A stretch of 64,000 bases of DNA from Plectrocnemia conspersa (taxonomy: Eukaryota > Arthropoda > Insecta > Trichoptera > Polycentropodidae). Within the stretch, counting starts at the first letter, position 1; each line of letters begins with the position of its first letter. The notes under the pieces are model-generated. The model saw only the letters and a list, made by a program, of their open reading frames with translations, ran no database searches and was not told the DNA's origin. A program made the translations under genes and the position numbers. Positions 35,470 to 45,999 of the stretch are shown here, piece by piece. The stretch spans positions 744,001 to 808,000 of the forward strand of contig VTFK01000157.1 of assembly GCA_009617715.1 (NCBI GenBank). The letters are read 5' to 3'.

Positions 35470-35880
35470 TCCAGCTCTTTAAGCTATCGCCGAAAACGTA
35501 ATTATGTTTGTCAAACTCGTCAAGAAGCTGGATAGCTTGCGCAAGAGGAGCGTTCTCGCTGACGTCCTGGCCGCAACAGGTAAGAATAAGGAACGTGATC
35601 GTGACTCGCAGCTGACAGTCACCGAGTTTTTACGGATTGTCGATACCGCCCCATTGCAACTTTAAAAAGTGCTTCATTGAATAGAAGCTACGCCGAATGC
35701 AATTAATTATATTCTAACGCTTTTAGCAAAAAAGCATTAAGATACAAATACAGATAATACCCGTACTCTCCCTTGAAGGGAAGTAAAGTTTTTCTTTGAA
35801 TTCTCTCCAATGGTAAAGAGTACTTTTATTCTCTTCGACATCAAGCCATATTTAAGAACGCTACAAACGAGGGTATCGTA
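35470..35880 (+). repeat. Dispersed repeat family A, best copy with open frame
   Basis: This is the fullest of three related copies; the others are 6363-6575 (minus) and 27718-27870. It carries a 60-codon open frame at 35483-35665, bounded by stops and translating to AIAENVIMFVKLVKKLDSLR at its start and TVTEFLRIVDTAPLQL at its end, a basic helical segment. The word CAGGTAAGAATAAGG inside it matches a 5' splice donor, so the family may derive from a spliced transcript. Downstream (35673-35880) it aligns with the 27.7-kb copy. No terminal repeats or target duplications were seen. I cannot name the family. Confidence 0.65.
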
Positions 35881-36414
35881 CAGAACGCAAATCGGCAACA
35901 AATAATTAAGATGACAAACGCTTCACATTCGTTAAGAAGCTTATCGGCGTATGTCACATCACTAAACCAGGCTAGGCCGACAAGAAAAAAATCGGCCCGG
36001 TGATTATTGTTGCTGCGGCTCCCCCATTTAAATGACATGTAAAATATAATATTTAAAGACTCATAATTTGCGTTTTCTTATATAAACAAAAGTGAAAACG
36101 AAAAAATGTAAGCGAAAACCAAATCATATTTTTTTCTCTGTGACCCATAAAAAATTGTAAAAAGTTATAAACTAATAGATAAAAAAAATTTATCCAGTAC
36201 TTAAAACTCAAAACAATTAATACCTCTTCGTCGGTCAATATCATAGAATAAGTGCACATTTTTTTCTGATTAATAATTTATTCATATAAAAATTAAAAAT
36301 ATATTAAAAAATAGCCCAAATTTGGAATAAAATTCTCACATTTTTTTACTTTATAAGAAAAATATCCGGGCCCCGGTTATTTACATCGGCTGATCCCAAT
36401 TTTCAGGTTTTCAG

Positions 36415-36466
36415 GACTAACCAGTTTCAGGCCCAATGAGAGCATTGGGCCTGAAACTGGTTAGTC
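36415..36466. repeat. Perfect 24-bp hairpin with 4-nt loop
   Basis: Arms 36415-36438 (GACTAACCAGTTTCAGG...) and 36443-36466 are exact reverse complements separated by AGAG. Perfect identity in a decaying intergenic region implies recent origin, for example template-switch foldback, or an assembly artefact. It is too short for a standard pre-miRNA. Confidence 0.9.
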
Positions 36467-36779
36467 TTTTCATCGCCGCTTCGTACCAGTGTTGCTAATG
36501 TACCACGTAGCTCATGGGCAGTCAATTTAAATCAGCTCCCACAACACGTTCTCTATGACACTTTAATTCGTAGCATTTCTGAATCGATATTTATAATTTG
36601 GAATCCCCGAATAACGAAATACTCTCTTTTAGTCTGGAAGGTTCAGAAAATATCCTCAAGATACCTTTATAAGAGGATAGTAGATTATTATCCGTACTTA
36701 TATCCCAGAGCCTTTCTATCTTTCTTCAAACTATTGCAAGATGCTGTCGACATCAAACTATTTTCGAGGAATACCAGTT

Positions 36780-36985
36780 TTGAGTTACCGAATGTTTTCG
36801 AGAATCACGATCGCGTCTTCTTTTGATAGCCATTAGGACTAGGACGTCCGCACGTTCAGAATCGTCTATGGCTGTCGCCATCTGGCTCCGTGATACGCTG
36901 GAATTGCACATTGATTTGTTTAATGTCAGCTACAAGGAGCTGATCCAGTTCGTATCATTTAATTTTATATTTTATGATGTTTAAT
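36780..36985 (+). other. Open, non-AT-biased segment, possible exon or element remnant
   Basis: A plus frame from about 36800 to 36983 stays open (including MAVAIWLRDTLELHIDLF, then SYKELIQFV) with composition unlike chance AT ORFs. There is no start context, splice site pair or domain I can recognise. It lies 0.9 kb beyond repeat family A and could belong to the same element. Confidence 0.25.
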
Positions 36986-37379
36986 TGTTTATTGTATATT
37001 AAAATATTACCATGTATTTTTTTGCCCATTGTGGCGCATTGGAGTAACCTGCTAGTTCACAAGGGTCTTAATTGAATTTAAGTAAATAAAACGAAATAAT
37101 TATTTTATTGTGCAGAATCTTTCTTAATCGCGTTCGATCTCTAACTGATTTAAATTCCGAATATGGTTTTGGTACAACCTATTATTAGCGATGCAAATAT
37201 TATATATATTTGTTGGTATGATCTTATTTTTAACTAAAATATTTTTTAAATATAAAGTATGTAGTTCATACACCCTTCCTCTAATATTTTCATGTTTGTC
37301 CAAATGTTTGAAAGTGAATATTCAGATTGTTGTTGATCGGCCTAAGACTAACGGCAAGGGTTCGAGTGCCTAATCCCTC

Positions 37380-37830
37380 ATAAGACCCTTGAACACAGAA
37401 GTCCTTAAGATGTTGTCGGTCGAGGAACGTAAATTAACGATGCGTCACAAAGACACAGAATAGTCAGCACAGGGGCCAGCCGTGGCTAATTCCATGAAAC
37501 AAACCCGTTACCGGAAACGTGGCCAACCGTTTACGTGTCCCGGAGGATTTCGGCGGATTTGCATCCAAATACGTTATTTCTCTTTGTGTCGTGTTGTCGG
37601 ATAACATAACCCATGTTCTGGAAAATTGGGGAAATTCAGGGGAAAACCGGCAACAAATGAAGGAGAGTGGAAAACACGCACAGCTCGAATTTGGCGAAAT
37701 TCAATTCGCAGCACTGAAAATGGACGGACCGGCGTACACGACTAGACTTAAGAAAAATCATATTAAACCTAGGAAAGAATACACGCGAAAGCTGCCTTTG
37801 TTACAGCAAATTTGATTTGGGGAAAATGTG
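37380..37830 (+). other. Moderate-GC block with unrecognised 98-codon frame
   Basis: The frame 37519-37815 begins at a GTG, has no ATG or splice acceptor at its edge, and shows no recognisable domain. Composition is less AT-rich than surroundings. It may be conserved non-coding DNA, an exon of an unseen gene, or a decayed element. Confidence 0.25.
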
Positions 37831-37873
37831 TGCTCAGGTTATACAGTATCTACTTATTTGATTAGACGTAGAG

Positions 37874-37915
37874 CCAGTGGCGGATATATGTGGCGCAATA
37901 TGAGTCCGTAACTCG
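37874..37915. mobile_element. hAT-like terminal fragment
   Basis: CAGTGGCGGATATATGTGGC followed by CTCGGGGGC fits the tip of many hAT-type elements (CAGTGGCG..., YARNG pattern). No partner end or target duplication could be matched by eye. Confidence 0.35.
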
Positions 37916-38189
37916 GGGGCTAAATTTCTAATTTTTTTCTATTTTAGGTTGAAAATTATAATAAAATGGATTCTACATTTAACGGTTTGTCGAAACAATA
38001 TCAATTATAACACTAAAATAGGTAAAACCAGTGCATTTTGTCATTGAACGCACCATAATGGCATTTCGGTACCTTTTTCGACGATTTTTTCTAATATCAA
38101 ATTTTAGGTTTGGTCCATGTGGATTGAATTGTTCTGTTAACCATAACTACTTATTATGTGAGTCAGGATCACTGCAGCCTTAGATAAGG

Positions 38190-38250
38190 ACCGGCCCTAG
38201 GTTATTTAGCGCTCCAGGCAAAAACTAAATTTTCGCCACCTCCCCCTATT
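38190..38250. mobile_element. hAT-like terminal fragment
   Basis: GGACCGGCCCTAGG, then GCGCTCCAGGCAAAA and a C-rich run, match the consensus flavour of hAT termini of the CAGG(G/A)CCGGCCCTAGG type. The first bases are mutated and no second end was located. Confidence 0.4.
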
Positions 38251-38880
38251 AATACTTTAATAACTTATTACATGAGCTAAAAAATATTATTTAAATTAAA
38301 GTAATCTAATATTATATTTGACACGAAACTCTTTTTTGCAATTGTGGGTATTTAAGAATTTGTAGTTTTTTTTTCGTCGCATTTTTTTACGCCTGGAATA
38401 ATCAAAGAATACACAGTAGGGTGAACCAAAAAAACTCTAATCTCATTGGTGAAACTCACAATGAGAAATGTCAAATGCCAAGTGAGAGTGCAATATGATA
38501 TATTTGTGAATATTCAACAGCCTACGACAGAGCGATGCTCTAGACTTTCGGTCGGACTAACAACTTGTAAAGAGTTACACACCATTTTAAAGGATGCCCT
38601 AATATTAAAGCAAGGCACACAGGCTCTATATTAAAAGAGGGGTCGCAATTTTCATTTTGGAAAAAACTGTTTTACAAACTGAGAAAAAATAAATACCAAA
38701 TTTCTTAAACAAATAATCGTGTCTTAAAAACAAATTTTTAGACACTTTCATAATATGTAGCCTGGGGACTTTGCATCCGTTGCACTACACTGGTGATCGC
38801 CTCATTGTGTATCTAAAGGTATAAAATTGAGAACACGTGTACATAAATTTATATTTTCCCTTAAACAAAAATCTTTTGAG

Positions 38881-38960
38881 TTAGGCTATGTTAGGTTATG
38901 CTACGATAGTTAGGTTATGCTACAATAAATCGCAGCATAGCCTAAATTCAACCTAACTTA
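38881..38960. repeat. Imperfect palindrome with internal TTAGG-containing repeats
   Basis: TTAGGCTATG (38881-38890) is the exact reverse complement of 38936-38945. Between them TAGGTTATGCTAC occurs twice with a 20-bp period (38891 and 38911), and AACCTAACTTA follows. The TTAGG words recall insect telomere units but are not in a tandem TTAGG array, so this is probably a MITE remnant. Confidence 0.55.
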
Positions 38961-40330
38961 ATTTCTAATAAAAACACATTTTGCATGACAATAATAGGTT
39001 TATATATGGAATTTACTCAAAATTAAAGACACGATAACTTCCGCTTCTTTTATTATATCAAAATAATTTTTTTGCCAAAAAATAGACCTTGTCAACATCT
39101 CAGATATATTTGCTAGCCACCTATATCCATCATTTTATTTCAAAATAGTGGCTTTTTAAAAAATAAAAAAATCATTTCTTTGTTAAAAAACATTTTAGAG
39201 AAAAAAGTAAAAAGAGTAAAAAAAATTATATTAAAAGTAAAAGCAAAATAAAAATTAAAAAAAAACATTTTTCGACATTTTTGTGAATTATTTGTTTTTA
39301 AGACACGATCACTGCCGCAGTTCTCAACATTTTAAATATTTTCTCAAAAGAAATTTAATATTTATTTTTTCTCAGTTTGAAAAACTTGTTAGTTTTTTAC
39401 ATTTTTTAAATGAAAATTGCGACTCTTACTATATATTTTTTTTATTTAATAATTTATTTTGAATATTTTATTAACTATATTTTATTTGTGTCAGTTCGAG
39501 AGCTATACATTTCATCATTGTTTATAATTGCAAAAGAAATTGTAAAAGAATTCGGTTTAGGCCCCTACTACTAGCTCTGAGGCACACGATACAGATATAC
39601 GTTCAGATAAATCCAAAAAATATAGTAATGACTTTAATTTATACAAATTTTGTTCAGAATATAAATAAACTTGCCATCTTTTTCTTTTAGACTGACTGTG
39701 TTAACATAAATAGAGTATAATAACAATTTATATTTTATAAATAGAAGTGTTCGAAGCAGATTTCGAGTAAGGGATCGAATACAAATGGATTATTGCAACA
39801 CATAAAAAACGAAAGAATGCCTAAAATTCACATCGGCATAAAAACCGAAAAATTAATGGAAATTTCAGAAACTGAATGCCTAAACAGAAAAAAAAAAAAA
39901 ATTTAATCGGCCATTACTTTTAAATTTTGTGAAAAAAAAAAATTGCTCATTGAAATATTGTCGCTTGGTTAGCAGAATCCATCGGGAAAAAGGGATATAC
40001 ATTGCCGGGGAATCAATTGGATATTAAAAATTAAAAATATGATTTTCTCCTCGTATATTAAAATCAAATAAAAATTGATAGTTCAGATAATCCGTGTTAA
40101 TAAATTATTTGTGCCCTTCCTCCTCAGCATTACCCTTAAATAATCAAAAGTATCCTGTATTATAAAATAAAGAATATTGATCATTATGCTGGGTAAATTA
40201 AATACTTGTAGAATTACTAAGATATTGTGTGATAAACTATAATTTAAATAAATAAGGGTGTCCTACTATTTTCGCCATGGCTGTAAATACACAAAATAAA
40301 TGCCACTATATATCGAAAAATAATAAGGAA
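38961..40330. other. AT-rich intergenic DNA, nothing recognised
   Basis: Poly-A/poly-T-rich spacer (for example 39180-39290 and 39885-39940) with no ORF above 60 codons and no paired repeats noticed. Confidence 0.55.
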
Positions 40331-40700
40331 ATATCCGGATGAAACATTTTGACGTTCGTATTATTGCTGGATTTCATTGTGTCGCCCGTTTGTCGCAACG
40401 ATCTCTGCATCCACTATCCATATCTCTATATATATTACATAGTTTTTTCTTCTTCAAGGATGAATATCGTAACATTCGTAGACATAACGGCGCCCCCTAT
40501 TATGTCTCCGCCCGCCGGCAATGCGTCCGCTCGCCCCTCAGCAAACCCGCGAAGACAAAAAGAACCCCGTTGCTGGTTTTAAATTCATGGAATAATTAGC
40601 GAAGTGGAGTGTTCGCGTATATTAAAATGATTAATTGAAGCAGACGGATGCTGTAGACACGCGCACACGCTCTGCGGGCAAGAAGTATTATATTATTATC
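40330..40700. other. GC/CpG-elevated non-coding island
   Basis: Two overlapping plus frames (40339-40599 and 40349-40582) are both open because of local GC rise. Neither has a domain. The block contains CCGCCCGCCGGCAATGCGTC and CACGCGCACACGCTCTGCGG. Candidate regulatory DNA. Confidence 0.35.
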
Positions 40701-41502
40701 AAAACGAAATGTTCAAAACGAACAAATTCCGTATCGGTACAATTAATCATGCTCTTACAACTGATGCTGTAGAAAGTCATCAATCAATCATGAAATCTGA
40801 TAAAGATATCGAATTCCAGGCATAAGGCATTTTTCCGTTACGCTTTCTTCTGTCTCTTTGACATTGAAATGCTATTTTTATAAAAGTATAATTGCAATGT
40901 AATTTTATTATCTCATGTACGAAAAGCTCCATATGCTTAGAATATACATATTATGAAAAGTAAATAAATAATCACTAAGAAAAAAATACAGTGGTTGTCG
41001 TAAATACTATCTCAAAGTACCTATATGAAACTAATTGCTTTACTTAAAAATAGCAATTAAGTTTTTTTCGTCGAGCTATACAAACGATCACCTATTTGAG
41101 TGGAAATACATTTAATGATTTAAAGCACTTCAAAAGGGCCTTTACCGGTCCCAAATACAAAAAATGCGATGCATATATATATCACCGCAATAGGTACCGG
41201 ACCTTCCACATTTTATAGAATTACATCAATGCCGATCTTACAGAAGTGTGTTTAATAAATATTGATGAACCGATAGAGAACTGGAAGCGACGTGGGCTTC
41301 AATTATCAAGAGGTATTTTGCACTTTCATTAAGTAAATTTGTTTGCGTGCCAGATAATTCGTTTACGAATAAATAATTGTACTGAAATTGTGATATATTA
41401 ATAAATATATGAAACATATACAAATAATACAATTGTAGTATATATTTTTATATAAAACGAGTGTAGGCACTGTTTCAATATTTTCGTCAACTCTTTGTTA
41501 TT

Positions 41503-41529
41503 TGACGTCAAATTGAATCGTTGACGTCA
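41503..41529. promoter_or_regulatory. Paired consensus CRE sites
   Basis: Two perfect TGACGTCA octamers (41503-41510 and 41522-41529) lie 19 bp apart, within a small inverted context (GTTATTTGACGTCA ... TTGACGTCATAAC). TGACGTCA is the CREB/ATF consensus. In DNA this AT-rich, two exact copies so close are unlikely by chance, but no gene start is evident nearby. Confidence 0.45.
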
Positions 41530-41899
41530 TAACACCGTACAAACCACGCAACACAAGTTATGCTTATTTTATGTAGAACGTTTGAAAATCATATATACAT
41601 AGTTGTTATATTTATATTTTTTGTATGTATTATTAAAACAGAAAAGCACAGCTCTTCATTCTTGTGAATTTGAGATTTATTTAACAACTTTAAAGTTAGA
41701 ATCATGGCTCGTCTTTTCGAAACTAAAAATTAAGTTAGTTGTTAAGAAGCGAGTTCGCAATTTTCGTTTTACAGGAATGAAGTTGCTCGTTTGTCAAAAA
41801 TTTAGCATGAAAATAATACTAATAATAACGTATACAAGAACCTAATAAGTTTTCTTATGATTGTCTTTTACAGAACATAGTGTAACAAGACAATAATTA

Positions 41900-44220
41900 C
41901 TGTTGAACACAGTATCATCAAAGAGTATTTGGATATTTTTAATTAAGATTTAATTTTCAAGCTACTAGTTTGAGTCGGTTAAGGATCTTTTTAAATTGTT
42001 GTAAAAAGTCTTCTATTTACAAGGGCATTAAGTTTGACTGATTTTAATTAAGAGGTATACAAATTTAAGGTATGTAATACTTAGTATTGCAAGCTTTAAA
42101 TTGAAAAACACATAACAATTGTTGCAATTAACAATTTTTTTTATCAAATGCAGAATTTTAATAAAAAAAATATTTTGCTATGTCTGTTATCAGAACTTGA
42201 TAATATAATTTTGGCTGTATTATACATATACTGATATAGTGTTTTTTTTCAAAACGGCCACTGGAAGTTTTTCTTCGTATTTTGCCTTAAATGATAAGTT
42301 GTAAAAACTTGTTTTTTTTTATTGTTTGCATTATTTTTTCATATTTTTCCATCATTGATATGAGAAACATTTTTCACTTTTCTACCCATCCGATTCAAGG
42401 TATGCGTCGTAAATCAACTTTTTGAATTTCATATGTAAAGACAGAAAACACATAACATTTTAATATTATCATTCAGAAAAGTAAGCTCAGATCAAACCGA
42501 AGAGAACCTTCTATATTTAAGTGAATTTTTCACATAAAAGAGTAGTTATTTCCGTTACTATTGGGTACGCACGATTACGTCTTGTAAGGGATGTGCTAAT
42601 AAGCGTTTCGTTTAATGTACAATATTATTATTTTATCCCGATCTCTCATTGTTAGGCATTAGTTTCGAGAAAAGTAAGTATTTTTTTGTTTGTTTGAAAT
42701 GGTTGTTAGAATGCCTTTTAAATTAATTGTAAAGGTGGTTGAAACTCCCACATGATAAAGAATCATAAGATAAAATACAACATCGTTTCACTTCTTGCTG
42801 TATTTCTATATCATTTTTCGTTTAAAGATCAGCAATTTTTCAAGTTTGACTTTGCTAAAAGCTTTTAAAAAAAATAATGAATATTATGATGTCTACATGA
42901 ATATTTAAAAACTGCCATGGAAAGATTTTAGAAACTTTTTTTTACAAAAATCAATAAGGATCTATTTATATTTATAATGCGGTAAAAATCTTGGGTTTGT
43001 GATAAAAAAAAGCACAATTATTATTATATAAGACACATTAGTGTTAATCATTTAAAAATAATTCCTGTTACTAAAAAGGATTAAAAAAAAACTAAAAAAT
43101 ATTATCTGTTCCAAATTTAAAATAAGTTTTTTTTGAAGGTGTAAATATCATAAATATCATAAAAATATTGATGTTTACAAGATAATGTTAAGCATCACTA
43201 GTGTTTTTTTTCTAAAAATATTTCTCGAAAACTTTTTGAAGAAATGGCATTTCAAGAATTTAAATTTGTTAAGAATTTTTTATAAATTATATAATTTTCA
43301 ATCAGACAATTTTTCAAGAATTTTTATAGAACCTTTTTTGGTTAAAATTTAAATTTGTAAAGATTTTCTAATGTTTTACAAACGCTGATTTTTTTATATC
43401 GCTGCATAAAAAGGGTGGGTCCGTGCCAGATGGTTAGTATTATGTATACCTTCCTTAAAGCTTTTAATATTACGGAAGCTCGAAATTCCTTCTTATTTCA
43501 ACGCTCTGTAATTAGTCGAAGTAAATCATTCTGGTCTGGTCCTTTGATTATTTAAGTCCATTATAAAAAAATATCATGCTATTGAAGTTTTTTCTCTTCA
43601 ATGATCATTCAGTTATCTGTTTATCAATAATATAAGGATATCTATAATAATATTCTGCACTATTTTATATTTATAAAACCCTGACAACGCTAGAAAAGTC
43701 GTGTCATATGCAACTCGAGTTAGTTGGAGGAGAAAGTTATTGCGAAATAATGCTTAAATCGCATGGTTTCGCATAAAGGATTAGGCCTTATTTTTATAAG
43801 TAGTTAATTTAATGATATATTATGTAGTTTAATTAGGAAAAAAATAGTAATAGGATGTAAATATTTAGTTTGAATATTAAATCGAATAAAACAAATATTA
43901 TCTATACTTCATACTATGTACGTATATAATATATAGATAGCTCAACTAAAATCCTCACCTGTCTCTTTTCCTTGAAGAAGAGACAGTCAGCTTGAAAGGC
44001 AATTTATCCACGGTTCAGTTATCACAAGTTGGAGTATATCACACTGCAAAGCGTAGAACGCTGAGCTTATATACAAGTTTAAAAAATTAATTTTCTAGTC
44101 TGCCAACTGGTGCATTATTTTAACTTTTTTATTTATTTTATGTACTTTTATTTTTATGTAAGATAATTTTAAGGGTGGTTAAATAATGCATATTCAATTT
44201 CATAAAGCTATTTTAATAAT
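41900..44220. other. AT-rich intergenic DNA
   Basis: No credible gene. A self-similar TTTTTCAAGAATTT-type zone at 43205-43335 resembles 8690-8770 and may be transposon subterminal sequence. Otherwise nothing is recognised. Confidence 0.45.
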
Positions 44221-44225
44221 GAATT

Positions 44226-44522
44226 ATGAGAATTAATAAAGATACAACGATTTTTTTACTCAGTTTGCGAAACACTAGAGTCCGCATATGTACAAGCACA
44301 CATCTCAAGCATAAGTTTCTGTGTGTGAAACACAGAATCATATCTGGGCTTGAAACGATTCTGGTAATTCTTGAGGTACGTTATGGTGTGCGAAAGAAGA
44401 AACTGCTGCTGAAAGCTTACGGCGATGCGTTTATAAGAAAGTTCATTTCAATGAAAGCTTTCAGAAATGCTTTGTTTAATCAACAGTCATCAATGGGGAC
44501 GAGGTTTATACAATTTGGATAA
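44226..44522 (+). other. Unrecognised 98-codon open frame
   Basis: The ATG-started frame (MRINKDTTIF...) is less AT-driven in its second half (LEVRYGVRKKKLLLKAYGDA) and is followed by AATAAA at the stop. There is no signal peptide, domain or splice evidence. It could be a small gene, a fragment of a mobile element or chance. I do not assign a function. Confidence 0.2.
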
Positions 44523-45582
44523 TAAAACAGCACTACAATGAAGGCGTTACTCATTTGGAGTTTTCTAATCTGAGTTTAAAAATATAAGAGTATATTTGTA
44601 GCGCTAATTGGGTTTGTAATTACTTATTCAATTAATTTTATTATATTTATTCTTACATAACCGAATGAAGTAATAAAATACAGGCCTAATTTTTAGTCAC
44701 GCTTTTTCATTAAGGTCTACGTATAAATATTAATCAATTGATACGCGCCGTAGAGGTAAAATGAAAATTTTAATAAATCACCCCTCGTGCTATGTATTTT
44801 ATATATGTATATAATATATATAAAAAACCAAGGTTCATCGCACGTTTCGCGTTCATCCAAGCGATTAATTAAATTTAGACCATAAAAACATCTTTGTCAA
44901 ACGGAAAATTATTTGGGTGTATAGAACCCGCCCTTGTGCGGAATTTACTCAATCGTTGAATGGTTTCAGACGATTCAGTAAATACGTAAGTATATTCATG
45001 AGCTTAAACATCTTTAATATTTTGATCTTAAAAATAAATTTTAATAAAACGGTACAGAAGGTAAAGAAATTTGATATAATACATTCTTAACATTTTTCAT
45101 ACAAATCTAAATTAAGAGCTCTATAGCACAGCATCAAATTCTAATTAAATAAACATTGTATAGTACAAAGTGATTTTTTGTAAGAATTAGTAAGTTAAAA
45201 TTATCGACGTTTTAATTATTTAAACGCGATACAATCAAAAGTGATTTATTAGTAAGTCGAAAGATCATGCACGATGTGTGAAAAAATTGATTGATTTGGG
45301 TATTAGATCCTTTTTTTGTTATATGTATTTGTAAAACAGATTTTATTTTAATGTGTGATACAAGAAACATACTTTAATCGAACTTTCTTTTCTTTAGCAC
45401 TGATGAGGTTTCAGAAGTACAGCCTTAAATACATTGCTAGTATTGATTTTAATAATATGTTTTAATATATATATATACAGTGGCACCTTAAATGTTTCGT
45501 ATTAGGATATTTTTTTAAAACCTATTTTGATTCTATGTTTCTTCTTGCAGTGAAAACATAGCTTTTAGAAAATATTTTGAAT

Positions 45583-45950
45583 ATCAAAGCCTTCTTAGTT
45601 GTGGATTATGTTCCTTCTTATCCTTTAGACACTGAGGACGACTTACTGGAGGAATTCGAGTTCATTAAGATTTAGTTGCTTCATCCGAGCACCACTTTAT
45701 TAATCAAGCCTGTGGATTAGCTGGCCATATTGCACTTCAAAAATCTTTACACTAAATCATTTAAACACTCTGAGCTGCCTTGAAATTTTTGACAAAGTAT
45801 GGGATGGAGTTAGCAAGAAAACCCTTAATTCTGCATGGAGAAAACTATGGCTTAATTGTTGATGAAATTGTGTTCCTGGGAAGAACACGGGACTGGAGGT
45901 AAATGAAGACGATATTCAAGAGTTATTGAAGGAATATGGCCAGTAACTGA
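45583..45950 (+). pseudogene. Decayed Tigger/pogo-family transposase, C-terminal half
   Basis: One continuous but stop-riddled alignment to the DDE_1 transposase region: KAFLVVDYVPSYP (the K-A-L-L-V-L-D-N-A-P-G-H block, catalytic Asp retained, His lost), DDLLEEFEFIK, then LLHPSTTLLIKPVD for the L-P-P-N-T-T-S-L-I-Q-P-M-D block. Next come DKVWDGVSKKTLNSAWRKLW and LEVNEDDIQELLKEYG, typical of the C-terminal tail. In-frame stops after FIKI, after PVD and in the linker, plus shortened spacing, show it is dead. The N-terminal HTH/CENP-B part and the terminal repeats were not found. Confidence 0.85.
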
Positions 45951-45999
45951 ACTGTTTATTATCATAGCTGATAAACCCCTTACTTCAAATAAATTATGA

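Noticed and set aside
37320..37420. GGGTTCGAGTGCC as a tRNA T arm
   Set aside because: No acceptor, D or anticodon arms could be formed around it.
38881..38926. Telomeric TTAGG array
   Set aside because: TTAGG words are present but not in tandem 5-bp repeats.
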